Below are positions 53,875 to 64,000 of a stretch of 64,000 bases of DNA, piece by piece; the stretch's first letter is position 1, and each line of letters starts with the position of its first letter. Made by a program: the position numbers and the translations under genes. Source of the stretch: Leptodactylus fallax (taxonomy: Eukaryota; Chordata; Amphibia; Anura; Leptodactylidae); the NCBI GenBank assembly GCA_947044405.1, contig CAMRHE010000035.1:6979501-7043500 (forward strand), written 5' to 3'. A model generated the notes under the pieces. The model did not search any database. It was not told the DNA's origin and was given only the letters and a program-made list of their open reading frames with translations.

Positions 53875-54639
53875 AAACCATGTGGCTGGCGGGAGGTGTA
53901 AAGTAAAAAATAAATAAATTAAAAAGCATACTCGCCTGTTCCCGGCGCTGCATTGTCCGCTGCCAGTGTCTATTCAGTCTCGTGCCGGCGCCTCCTTGCT
54001 GGGAGTCCTGCACCTCATGTGACCGCTAAGACCAATTAGGTACAGGATTTCCAGAAATGAAGCGCCACCATGAGACCGAACAGACATAGGCAGGGGACAA
54101 TGGGGTGCTGGGGACAGGTGAGTATGCTTTTTTTAAAAGATTTTCTTATTTTTACACCTCCCTGGCGGCCGCCACAGTGGTCGCTCCAGTTTATGGACAA
54201 CCTTTTTTAAGGGGTTGTCTGGGCCAAATTTTTCTATGGTCACTTCACTGGTCCCCCCATACAGTGGCCTCTTCACTGGTCCCCCATACTGTATGGGGAA
54301 CAGTGATGGGGTATAACATTGTGTTGGAGCAGTGATGGGGGCTAAAATCCTGTGGGGGGAGGAACATTAAAATGTGTGATGCATATTAAAGGGTTTGTCC
54401 AGGGTTAATCTTTTTTATGTCCTAAGCTCAGGATAGGCCATAAATACCTGATAGGTAGGGAGCTGACACATGGCACCATCAGCTGTACAGAGCCACTTTC
54501 AGCGCCTGTTCTGTACACAACACAGGGCCGGAAGCAGAAAGCTCCATCCGCTGTTTAGTCACCCAGCGCCTTCACTGCAGCTCAGCTCCTACTGACTTCA
54601 ATAAGTGCTGAGATGCAGTGAAGGTGCCCGGCTAATACA
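53875..54639. other. hAT-C interior, right of the LINE
   Basis: Non-coding. Contains poly-purine and TTTTTTTAAAAG tracts, the ACTGGTCCCCCATACAGTGG near-direct repeat (54246-54290) and a block near 54370-54480 (AAAGGGTTTGTCCAGGG, CAGGATAGGCCATAAATACC) typical of dispersed repeats in this window. No gene. Confidence 0.5.
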
Positions 54640-55022
54640 CGGTGGACTGAGCTTTCCGATGTCGCTGCTGAGGCGAGTGATTGGTCCTCAGCGGTCACGT
54701 GGGGACGCACTGCCGTCATTACGCGGCCGCGTCCCATGTGACCACCGGGGCTTAATCACAGGCCTCAGTCATGACGGAGCAGCGCCGGAGAGAACGCTGT
54801 GCCCAGGAGAGGTGAGAATATGTATTTATTGTTTTCAGTCACCTCCCCTGGGTGCCCTGCCATTGGAAAGGGGCCTGGCAATAACAGTATGTATAGCGGT
54901 TGGGGAACCAGGCTTTCCCCGACTGCTATCATAGTGGTCCGGGGCCCCGGCCATCTCCAGCTGGCCACAGGCACCGTATCCTGCCGGGTCCGGTCGCGGT
55001 TGCACCCCCTATTACGCCACTG
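54640..55022 (-). mobile_element. hAT-D-related segment (copy 4), truncated
   Basis: The end TTACGCCACTG (55012-55022) and the preceding GGTCGCGGTTGCACCCCC, CCAGCTGGCCACAGGCACC and CACCTCCCCTGGG blocks match the non-minisatellite end of hAT-D copies 1 and 3. The opposite end and the minisatellite are absent. Confidence 0.65.
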
Positions 55023-55429
55023 GTCAGGGACCCTCGAACGGGCTCCTGACCAATGCATCTGCATTAGCAACATGAGAACTAATAGTTGGGGCCCACCGGT
55101 GGATTCTCCGGTTCCCCGGTGGGCCAGTCTGACCCTGTTCTGGGGAAAGCCTGGAGGCAGGAGCACGATGGTTTAGGCTGGGATTCCGGTATAGTCTGGT
55201 AGATTGTGGAGATGCCGGCAGGAGCTCAGAAAAACGCGTTCATTAGCTTCACCGGCTAGCCACCCCCCCCCCCCCCCCCGCATGTGTATGTTTTTGAAAG
55301 ACGTAGTATGTTAATTTTAGCTGTGGAATCACAAGCATTTTCCCTATAGGGGTGAGTGAGCATGTATGTGCTGCTGTATACAGTGTTTAACCCTTTAGCA
55401 ACATATAACTTACCTGCACATCATGGTGT

Positions 55430-57140
55430 CGCTAAGGAAGTAAAGCGGGTACTGGCAGGCATCTATAAAAAAATGTCCAGGAAACAGCAATATGCATCCA
55501 GTCATCTGGTCGTACTGCAACTTAACTTGCACCTGGCCAAACTGCTGGAGGTGAAGTCCCTGCCGTACCACTTAATTACCATGTACCATTGCCTTTTACC
55601 AACTGATGGCATGCGTTAAACTTGGATGAAGGATACCTAGCCACCATTATTTCTGTAGGAAAACTATCCTTGATTTATATCTCCATGTATCGGAGAACAT
55701 GGGCCTTTTCTTGGAAATGTCAGTCTGGGGAAAGCTGCACTCCACTGTCGACACGTGGAGGAGCAGTTATTGACAAGGACAATACATGACTTTCATGGCC
55801 CACAGGGTCAATGTATTGAGTGGTAGGGGTCACAGTCCAGAAATGCAACAAGGCCAGGTGCTAGTTTTACCCTGTTTGAGCAAGCCTGGTTTCAACACCA
55901 TCCAGGGCCCATCCACCTCTTCTGGATTGTCCTCTATGGACCATTTCCCACCACCATCTTCACAAGGGCAAGGCACTGCTTCCACTCTTCTTCCTCCCTC
56001 GTTTCATGAGTGTAAGGTAAAGTGCTGCTATGCTGTTTTAAAATTAATGAGCAGCAAGTATCCCACTGGATGACTCCTCCCCAACTACTTCCACTGGGCA
56101 GCATTGCCATCAACAATGGCATCAATATTGTTGCTGCACTGCAGTTAACAAATAACACATTGTCCCTGTTTGGGATATGTCCTTAATCTGTTGGTTTGGC
56201 GCTTTATTTACCTGTATAGTTGCTTAAAAGAGGTGCTTCTCATGGCCAGAAAAATCTCTGTGCATTTCAGACATTCCTACCTTGCAAAAAAGATCCTACT
56301 CCGTTTGAAGCAACAAAATGGTCTGCCTTTGCACCACCTTATCTGCAACATTTCAACTTAGTGGAACTCCGCCTTAAACATGATGGAGCGTCTGTGTGAG
56401 CTGCAGAAGGTGGTGAACAGTAATTGCATTCAGCAGATCACAGGGACAATCTGTTATTTTGAAATAAGTCACTGGAGGCTCATGAGGGAAGTGTTTCAAC
56501 TTCTCAAACCCTTTGAATAGGCCACCAAATTTATCAGCAGGGAGAACTGCAGCATCAGCAATGTATAACTTACAAGAAACAACAAAGGATGGAGGAATAG
56601 GAACAGTTTTCACCTCTTAGTCAACGTCATTGCTCTAGATTGATGGAGGTGGATGCGGATCTGCTACTCCTAAACAGCTGCCACTTCCTCTTCATCACTT
56701 TTCTAAGGTCTCCCAGCTACAAATTTATCTCTCAAATAACAAGCCTGTAGCAATTGCAAGTCATCAAAAAGGGCTAGCGTTCCTAGAAAACCATTGCTTT
56801 TTGCAATACAAAAACCACGGGCAAGCGTCTTTCCCTAATAAAAGGGTAACTTTTGAAGTATTTTAAATGTTAAAATGCGTAAAAGCGAGTGTCAACACAG
56901 TGTATGGTTAAAGTCAAAGTTTGTAGTCACTGCTTACCATTCGTTTTTCTATGTCACTTTTACTTTGACTTTGACTGTGTTTTCCTAGGAGCTATGAGAG
57001 TGTTATTTACTATGTTTTAAGCCAATCTAATTAGTGGTTCATACCAAACTTGTTTGACCCAAAATAAATCTGGGACCTGAGCCATCCGAAACCCAATACA
57101 AAACGAATCTTGAGAGGTTGGCCCACCTCTAGTGATGTCA
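55430..57140 (+). pseudogene. hAT transposase relic (hAT-A copy 2)
   Basis: The longer of two copies of this family. 55438-55620 gives MSRKQQYASSHLVVLQLNLH and following, a conserved N-terminal part. Around 55740 TVDTWRSSY-QGQYMTFMAHRV is the TDxW-S block. Around 56110-56150 AINNGINIVAALQL is the TDN block with the catalytic Asp changed. 56240-56365 has MARKISVHFRHSYLAKKILL and LKQQNGLPLHHLIC. The RWNST block is degraded to W-NSALNMMERLCE after a stop, and WRLMREVFQLLKPFE is at about 56470. The C-terminal dimerisation part is not recognisable. 56870-57130 is the 3' non-coding end shared with copy 1. Many stops and frameshifts; an old relic. Confidence 0.75.
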
Positions 57141-58087
57141 ATCAGCCATGGATCCTGCGATACACCATTTCCGCACCAAACCATATATACTGCATTTTCC
57201 TTGAACAGTAAGGTCTAAAAATGAAAAGGCAAGGCAGTCCTCTTTTTTTTTTAATTAGCCTGTGCAGACTTGCAATACTTTGTTGAATCGAATATTGAAT
57301 ATTGTCTGGAAGCATTCACAGACAAAACTAATTCCATCTGCAAAAAGTACTATTAGACTGACAGACAAGCTAAAACAGGCCTAATTCATTTCTTAATCTA
57401 TTCTGGTAAAATGAAAGCAAAGTTTTGACTGGTGGCTATGATAAGGTCATGATACCCTTTGTGGGCCAGATGACCAGGTCCCCCAGGTAACTGTCGTTGT
57501 CCTAATTGATATGAACTAAGTGCTAGCGGCGAGGCATTGACACCAGACACAGAATGTTGGTATGAACCCTCTCTCTTAGCCGAATACAGGAGTGAGCTGG
57601 CACACTTTATTAAGGCAGCATAAGTTCATATAGCAGCAAGCATAGCAACGTACAGTAAGTCGTCATGTTCAATCATGTTGGTGTAGTATATCTTGATTAC
57701 GTAGAAGGGAAGCATAAGCAGTTCCATATATAGCCAGCTATTGTATTCCCAGTCTTGCGCTATGCCTCTAGGGAGCTGTCTTCTGTCAGCAAGCCAAGCA
57801 CGTGTCTTCTTGCAGCCAAAAAGCACTGTGGGAAAAACCACAGTGGAAATGCATTGCGGTTTTTCTGCAGCGCTTTTCACATTATACCTATACAGAAACC
57901 GGCAGCATTTCCATAGGTATAATTGACTTGCTGCAATTTGCAAAAATGCAAGCATTTTTCAAATCGCAACATTTCTGTTGGGTATTATTTTCTGCAGTGT
58001 GTGGATGGGATTAGCCAGAATCCCATGCACTTTGCAGTTATTGTAAAAAACTGTAGCCAAATTACGACGTTTACGCTACGTGAAGTC
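57141..58087. other. non-coding, no gene recognised
   Basis: 57600-57960 contains open frames on both strands of 60-110 codons, but they overlap each other and match nothing that I recognise; the CAGTGGAAATGC and GCGGTTTTTCTGCAG blocks suggest repeat DNA. Nothing else identified. Confidence 0.4.
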
Positions 58088-58755
58088 CATTGGCGTAACG
58101 ATCGTGGTCGCAGGGGGTGCAACCGCGACCAGGCCTAGATTGGTACAGGGCCCGCGGCCAGCTGGAAATGGCCGGATAGTGGTTGGGGAAAGCCTGGTTC
58201 CCTGACCGCTATAGCTATTGTTAATGGAAAGGGGCCAGGGTATTAGATGACAGCCAAGGGGAGGTGACAAAAAATTTTAAAAAATACTTATACTCACCTG
58301 TCCTGGGCTCAGCATCCTCTCCGACGCTTTTCTGGCCTCACTGCTGGGTCCTGTGATTAGGCCCCAGCGATCACATGGGGTGTGTCGGCATAATAACATC
58401 ATCGCGCCCCATGTGACCGCTGAGGTCCAATCACAGGCCCCAGCAGTGATGTGGGGACCAAGGAAGATGGGAAAGACAGCAGGACGGAGCGAGGATACGC
58501 CGGAGAGATAAGACAAGGTGAGTAATAGCACTAACTCTGGGGGGGGGGGGTCACTGTGGAGCACCTAATACTGTGTGGGAGCCACTGTGGGCATATAATA
58601 CTGTGTGGGGGCCACTGTGGGCATATAATACTATGTGGGGGCCACTGTGAGCATATAATACTGTGTGAGGCCACTTTGGGCACATAATACTGTGTGGGGG
58701 CCACTGTGGGCATATAATACTGTGTGGGGGCCATTGTGGGCATATAATACTGTTT
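58088..58755 (+). mobile_element. hAT-D copy 3 with minisatellite, right end missing
   Basis: The left end CATTGGCGTAACGATCGTGG with GGTCGCAGGGGGTGCAACCG matches the inverted right end of copy 1. The CAGCTGGAAATGGCCGG, GGGAAAGCCTGGTTCCC and GGGGAGGTGACAAAA blocks are shared. The copy ends inside or just after the 31-bp array, so the other terminus is lost. Confidence 0.75.
58553..58752. repeat. 31-bp minisatellite, about 6 copies
   Basis: Units such as GGGGGCCACTGTGGGCATAT followed by AATACTGTGTG; same family as 854-1213 (inverted) and 27994-28490. Preceded by a G10 run. Confidence 0.9.
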
Positions 58756-58799
58756 TCCTATTTTTTTCTAACATTTTAACCCCTTAAAAAAATAATTTT

Positions 58800-59235
58800 T
58801 CCATATTCTGAAACCTGTAACTTTTTTTTATATTTTTATGTATGACGATGCATAAGGTGTTTTTTTTTTTGTGGGGCCAGATGTACTTTTTAGTTATACC
58901 ATTTTGGGGAATGTCTGATGTTTTGATCACTTTTCATTCTAAATTTTATGGGAGGCGAAATGGCAAAAAATGGCAGTTTGACTTTTTTGATTTTTTTTTT
59001 TTCCTGCTACGAAGTTCGTCATGTGGTAAAAATATTTTTTTATGTTTGTAGACTGGCCGTTTTTGGACATAGGGATGTATAATTTGTTTATGTTTGTTTT
59101 TTTATTTTTATTTCAAATCTAGGGAAGGGGGTGATTTGAATTTTTAGTTTTTATAGTTTTTTTATATTTTCGAAAACTTTTTTTATTTTTTTTAAACTAT
59201 TTTATTTGTCCCTTTGGGGCAAATTACAGTTGCTA
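58800..59235 (+). repeat. dispersed non-coding repeat R1, second copy
   Basis: GATGCATAAGGTG, then TTTGTGGGGCCAGATGTAC, TTTTGGGGAATGTCTGATG, CATAGGGATGTATAATTTG and AGGGAAGGGGGTGATTTGA: the same ordered blocks as 24185-24539. Rich in T runs. Confidence 0.7.
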
Positions 59236-60267
59236 TACAACTGTAATTTGCTACCATAACCTCTTTGGTGCCTCACTTTGCCAGAACCATCTCTACCTTT
59301 TCTTAACCTACACAATCCCCAAATTCTGAGCCTATTTCTGTTCCATTTTCCAAGTCTCAAATGACCTGTGACTGTACTATGGCTATGTTGCTATTAGCCT
59401 CCAAATAGTTTGCCTCATAGTAATTAATGTCCCATTTTATTCTAGAGAAAATAATAAATGTTATGCTCACCTGACCTAATCCCATAATAAGGCCTCTTTT
59501 GTCCTATCAAGTCAGAACTGAAGTGCGGGTGGTATGATACAGTGACATCATGACGCCACCTATGCTAGGATGCTTATGTTCCTGTACGCAATCCAGCTGT
59601 TTAATAGGGTGCAGGCTTAAAGTGAAATACCCAAAAGCAAAACTATATTTAGATTTGTAGACAAAAATTAAACATTTTTGGAAATATAAATAATTAAACA
59701 TTTTGCTGAATTTTAAAGATTTTCTCTAATCACCCTAGCAGTCACAGTTTGTTGTCCTGATTGGTTTCCAACGGATGCAGCCATTAATGCAGGAACTTTC
59801 TATTGTCTAGTACTTGTCAGAAACCTTGCCATGATTTCCTTATTGTGGATAAATTAACAGACAGGGACAATGCAGGCATGAGAAGATAATCTGGTCACAA
59901 TATTGAGATGATAGCTGGGTTTCAGAGTATAAATAGTTTCCGCATTCATGGACATATCTATTGGCAATTGATCAAGACAACAGACAGTCAACACTAAGAT
60001 AGTTAGAGAAAATCTTTGAAACTCTGCAAAAACATTTTTATTATTATTTATATTAGCAAAAATGTTTTAACACATCTGTCTTGACAACGTCACCAGGTAG
60101 ATTCCTTTCACAAATATAATCCATAACAGCACTTTTATGCCTCATAAATTGACCTTACAGTCTGTGTCCTGTTCATTCAGCCATGTGTCAAATTCAGATG
60201 CATCTCGTGATTATTACATGTCTTCTATTACAGGGGTCTGTATACCTCTTGTTGTTTCTGTGTTATA
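59236..60267. other. non-coding, nothing recognised
   Basis: No supportable gene, RNA or repeat terminus. Composition returns to plain AT-rich DNA. Confidence 0.35.
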
Positions 60268-61915
60268 CAGTCATATGAAAAAATTTGGGCACCCCTATTA
60301 ATCTTAATCATTTTTAGTTCTAAATATTTGGGTGTTTGCAACAGCCATTTCAATTTGATATATCTAATAACTGATGGACACAGTAATATTTCAGGATTGA
60401 AATGAGGTTTATTGTACCAACAGAAAATGTGCAATATGCATTAAACCAAAATTTGACCGGTGAAAAAATTTGGGTACCCTTATCATTTTATTGGTTTGAA
60501 TACTCCTAACTACTTTTTACTGACTACTGAAGCACAAAATTGGTTTTGTAACCTCACTGAGCTTTGAACTTCATAGCCAGGTGTATCCAATCATGAGAAA
60601 AGGTATTTAAGGTGGCCAATTGCAAGTTGTTCTCCTATTTGAATCTCCTCTGAAGAGTGGCATCATGGGCTCCTCAAAACAACTCTCAAATGATCTGAAA
60701 ACAAAGATTGTTCAACATAGTTGTTCAGGGGAAGGATACAAAAAGTTGTCTCAGAGATTTAACCTGTCAGTTTCCACTGTGAGGAACATAGTAAGGAAAT
60801 GGAAGACCACAGGGACAGTTCTTGTTAAGCCCAGAAGTGGCAGGCCAAGAAAAATATCAGAAAGGCAGAGAAGAAGAATGGTGAGAACAGTCAAGGACAA
60901 TCCACAGACCACCTCCAAAGAGCTGCAGAATCATCTTGCTGCAGATGGTGTCACTGTGCATCGGTCAACAATACAGCACACTTTGCACAAGAAGAAGCTG
61001 TATGGGAGAGTGATGCGAAAGAAGCCGTTTCTGAAAGCACGCCACAAACAGAGTCGCCTGAGGTATGCAAAAGCACATTTGGACAAGCCAGCTTCATTTT
61101 GGAAGAAGGTCCTGTGGACTGATGAAACAAAGATTGAGTTGTTTGGTCATACAAAAAGGCGTTATGCATGGCGTCAAAAAAACACAGCATTCCAAGAAAA
61201 ACACTTGCTACCCACTGTAAAATTTGGTGGAGGTTCCATCATGCTTTGGGGCTGTGTGGCCAATGCTGGCACCAGGAATCTTGTTAAAGTTGAGGGTCGC
61301 ATGGATTCAACTCAGTATCAGCAGATTCTTGAGAATAATGTACAAGAATCAGTGACGAATTTGAAGTTACGCCGGGGATAGATATTTCAGCAAGACAATG
61401 ATCCAAAACACAGCTCCAAATCTACTCAGGCATTCATGCAGAGGAACAATTACAATGTTCTGGAATGGCCATCCCAGTCCCCAGACCTGAATATCATTGA
61501 ACATCTGTGGGATAATTTGAAGCGGGCTGTCCATGCTCGGTGACCATCAAACTTAACTGAACTGGAATTGTTTTGTAAAGAGGAATGGTCAAAAATACCT
61601 TCATCCAGGATCCAGGAACTGATTAAAAGCTACAGGAAACGACTAGAGGCTGTTATTTTTGCAAAAGGAGGATCTACTAAATATTAATGTCACTTTTCTG
61701 TTGAGGTGCCCATACTTTTGCACCGGTTAAATTTTGGTTTAATGCATATTGCACATTTTCTGTTAGTACAATAAACCTCATTTCAATCCTGAAATATTAC
61801 TGTGTCCATCAGTTATTAGATATATCAAATTGAAATGGCTGTTGCAAACACCCAAATATTTAGAACTAAAAATGATTAAGATTAATAGGGGTGCCCAAAC
61901 TTTTTCATATGACTG
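60268..61915 (+). mobile_element. Tc1/mariner element (Tc1-E)
   Basis: A 1648-bp element flanked by TA (60266-60267, 61916-61917). Ends are CAGTCATATGAAAAAATTTG and CAAACTTTTTCATATGACTG. The inverted repeats extend over about 200 bp (AATATTTGGGTGTTTGCAAC, ACTGTGTCCATCAGTTATTAG inverted) with a few differences. The transposase has two in-frame stops but no frameshift. Confidence 0.95.
60665..61687 (+). pseudogene. Tc1 transposase with two stops, DD34E (Tc1-E)
   Basis: The full 340-codon reading frame is preserved from the ATG of MGSSKQLSNDLKTK to the TAA after GGSTKY. Helix-turn-helix: CSGEGYKKLSQRFNLSVSTV; hook GRPRK. Catalytic residues: Asp in LWTDETKIELFG, Asp in [11 protein letters not shown], Glu in [14 protein letters not shown], spacing 34. 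The HGGGSIMLWGC box is present as FGGGSIMLWGC. Stops are TAG at 61379-61381 (normally a Trp position before IFQQDN) and TGA at 61541-61543 (probably a former CGA Arg codon, a CpG-type change). Both are single-base changes, so decay is recent. N-terminal extension upstream of 60665 is open to 60620 but outside the family. Confidence 0.93.
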
Positions 61916-61917
61916 TA

Positions 61918-64000
61918 TATAAAACTTCAATAAAATCAGACGTAAACATGAAAAAACAAAACAAAAAAATGCAGTACAGACTCTGGACCAAGTAGTATAA
62001 GTCTATGGTGGTTGAGTTGCACACGTGTTACATTGTGACTTGGGACATGCAAACAAAATCCAACAGATGATTTCTGAAACTGTCGCATTGCAGTCATATG
62101 ATGTCACAATACCATTGGCAAACATTAGATGCAATGCTGCAACACAACCTTGACGCAATTCGCCAAGTAGACCTAGTCTAATACATGTCTCATTCGTATG
62201 GCACAGATGTGTTTGGGGAACCTTTCTGGAGGTATCTCAATACTAAACAGCTGTAAACACTTCATGTGCTGCAGTTTGTTGCCTCTGTACAGCTCCATAT
62301 TGGAAACATATTCCCTCTTCAGATGCAATGATAATAGGAATATTTTGCATGTATTCCAATGGGAAAAACTCCTAAAACTCATAAAACCTGAGGAAAACAA
62401 AGCTTAAGCAAGGTCCTATTGACTTATGATATACAGGTTAAGCAGAGCCATTATAAAGTTGTGTTTCTTAGCTCTGCCTTAGGGTCAGTACAAGGCAAGT
62501 ACAGTGATGTACTTACAATTTTTTGAAAACTATTTTATACATTTATAATCTCTGTCAAATTCTTCAAATTTTAACATACCAGTTCCCTTTACAGCTATAA
62601 CCACTAGGCTTAAATACCCAACAAGTCCTCTTTTCTTAGAGGAATGGATTGTGCTCAGGTCTAAAATGTGTTCTTGTTGAATCCTCCTTAAGCATAGACA
62701 TATTACTCAGGAATTTGTATTTATTGCTGGTAAGATGTCCTTCAACAACAGGATTAATTGTTGTTTAAGTACTGAGTGAAATATATGTACAACAATGTCA
62801 CACTGTTTTCTTTCACATTCCAAAACTTGGACAAAGTAACTTTCTTTGAAATAGCTTTCTTTGTTGTTTTCACACATCATCTACTTTATAATAATTGCAC
62901 ATGGATGAATGAAATTATTTGTATTTCTTGGACTTCGGATACTTGCAAAAATATATTTTTTTAGGGTTTCCTTCATACAATATGTGGCTTGTTGCTTATT
63001 TTTAAGCTTGTATTTAACCCTTATCAGGCTGCATAATTTTACAACATTACAGGCTCCATAGGAAAAGGTACAATTGTACCTACTCAGCCGGACGAGGGTT
63101 AAAGGTGTCACTGAACAGATACCACATATCAAATATTTCCATATGTGATAATATATTGAGTTATGATAGTGACGGCTTTCTAAGATGATAATAAACTCAC
63201 CTTTCATGTATAAAAAAAAGTTTAAAAATGGGGAAAAAAGACTTCACAATAACAACACAAGAATAAACATTTTTAGAAAGAATTTTAAAAATTACCTAAT
63301 ATCAGATGTGATTATAGAAACAGTGTCTATTCTGTATTTGGAAAAGTGTTGAGATACATAGAGGCATTTTTATAGACAATTCTAATGTCTATTTTGTATT
63401 TGGGAACAGTGTCGAAATACATAGAGACATATGGATTTAATGTCACCTTAGCAGAAGGCAATAGGTTAAAAAGGCTGTCATTCACTGATTTACTACTTAA
63501 CAGTAGGAAAGAGCTCTTGAACAAAATCCCAAGGGCTGTCGTAAAGATTTCTTTTTTTTCAAGGTGTCAGCACAAGACAAAGAAACAAAATGTACTATCT
63601 ATCTATCTATCTATCTATCTAAAAAAAAAAAAAAAAGGTCCATTCATACTAGTACCAGAAAAAAAAAGCAGCTCTGCAGGATTCAAAAAATGCAAAGCAA
63701 TAAATTGGATTCTCTATTCCATGTCACAAATAGCAACGGAGGAGGATAGAGGAGGCACATGGTCTGTAATTCTAAATTTCTGAGTGTTTACACTCTGTAA
63801 AGTGCTTAGGAACAGGTAGATCTAATTGTTTCTTACGAATAGTGTATCTGTGTTGACTTTTTAGATCAAGGGTAGTTTTGCTATATACCATAAATTGCAA
63901 GGACATTAAAGTAAATATATTACAAAATATCACAAGTGAGATGATGTCTAATATTAGACACCTGGGACATCACTGGATGTGTGAAACTGTGACCCTTTAA
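61918..64000. other. non-coding, nothing recognised
   Basis: AT-rich sequence without a recognisable gene or transposon end. Several frames of 60-130 codons are present, none with a recognisable family. A near-repeat of about 70 bp (TCTATTCTGTATTTGGAAAAG and TCTATTTTGTATTTGGGAACAG, with ACATAGAGRCAT) occurs at 63325-63430. Confidence 0.4.
63595..63636. repeat. (ATCT)n microsatellite followed by A16
   Basis: About 6-7 ATCT units and then 16 A residues. Could be the tail of an unrecognised retroposon. Confidence 0.95.

Larger units (their letters stand above)
44830..55138. mobile_element. hAT element (hAT-C) inside the L1 5' UTR, split by a Tx1-like LINE
   Basis: The left end CAGTGTCGGACTGG (44830-44843) and the right end CCAGTCTGACCCTG (55125-55138) are inverted repeats with 2 mismatches, continued by GGGCCCACC blocks on both sides. 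Flanks TTCAGGGG (44822-44829) and TTCTGGGG (55139-55146) agree at 7 of 8 bases. No transposase was found in the remaining interior (44844-45199 and 53863-55124), so it is non-autonomous. It includes a palindrome (45124-45162) and a hAT-D-like segment (54640-55022). Confidence 0.85.
38057..55279 (-). mobile_element. L1-clade LINE, full span, split by hAT-C
   Basis: Flanking repeats GCATGTGTACGTTTTT (38041-38056) and GCATGTGTATGTTTTT (55280-55295) match at 15 of 16 bases and start the T-rich (poly-A in element sense) end at 38052, as expected for target-primed insertion. On the minus strand the order is a C-run/GC-rich 5' UTR (55279-55147, then 44829-44054), ORF1, ORF2 and a 3' UTR. Removing hAT-C leaves about 6.9 kb, the size of a full-length L1. 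Both ORFs are broken. Confidence 0.88.

Noticed and set aside
49850..53906. Plus-strand frames of 60-240 codons over the Tx1-like LINE
   Set aside because: GC-rich antisense shadows of ORF1; no known domain and they end where ORF1 ends.
54605..55176. Frames of 109-133 codons on both strands
   Set aside because: They lie in hAT non-coding interior with terminal repeats; similar open stretches occur by chance in GC-rich DNA.
57626..57955. 109-codon minus frame ending in a run of hydrophobic residues
   Set aside because: No family resemblance; overlapping plus frames of similar length suggest chance.

Overview
This is repeat-dominated vertebrate DNA with no host gene that I can recognise; almost every recognisable coding sequence belongs to a transposable element. 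The mix (several Tc1/mariner families, hAT, L1, a Tx1-like LINE with zinc knuckles in ORF1, a Penelope-like element, a DIRS-like tyrosine-recombinase element, a Gypsy-like LTR element and tRNA-derived SINEs) fits an amphibian, most likely a frog. That is an inference from element content; a fish or another amphibian is not excluded.

Layout. 0.6-1.8 kb: a complete hAT element (called hAT-D here) with an 8-bp target duplication and an internal 31-bp minisatellite. 3.6-24.1 kb: a nested stack. An old hAT relic (hAT-A) was split by a large hAT (hAT-B, 6629-23945). hAT-B was in turn entered by an L2/CR1-type LINE tail (7.2-8.1 kb), a Gypsy-like LTR element (8375-14257) that itself carries an intact Tc1 (8575-10200), and a Penelope-like element (16147-20466) that carries a decayed Tc1 (18.7-20.3 kb). 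The hAT-B transposase is further inflated by a 35-bp minisatellite. 24.2-26.3 kb: a second intact Tc1 inside a dispersed non-coding repeat. 27.7-30.1 kb: a second hAT-D copy with a 31-bp minisatellite showing higher-order structure, a Tc1-type MITE and a Tc1 3' fragment. 30.13-34.80 kb: a DIRS-like element with an RT deletion, split in its left terminal repeat by a nearly intact Tc1. 34.8-38.0 kb: non-coding repeat DNA with a motif in alternating orientations. 38.05-55.28 kb: a full-span L1 on the minus strand, split in its 5' UTR by a hAT element (hAT-C, 44830-55138), itself split by an 8.7-kb Tx1-like LINE (45200-53862). 55.4-57.1 kb: a second hAT-A relic. 58.1-59.2 kb: a third minisatellite-bearing hAT-D copy and a second copy of the dispersed repeat. 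60.27-61.92 kb: a Tc1 with two in-frame stops. 61.9-64 kb: nothing recognisable.

How the pieces relate. Most insertions can be closed on paper because both copies of the duplicated target are visible: TA for Tc1, 8 bp for hAT, 5 bp for the LTR element, 12-16 bp for the LINEs and 14 bp for the Penelope-like element. This gives an insertion order up to four levels deep. The two intact Tc1 transposase genes (8985-10037 and 24915-25931) are the only genes here likely to encode a full functional protein. Their D-D-E spacings (38 and 35 residues between the second Asp and the Glu) differ from the canonical 34.
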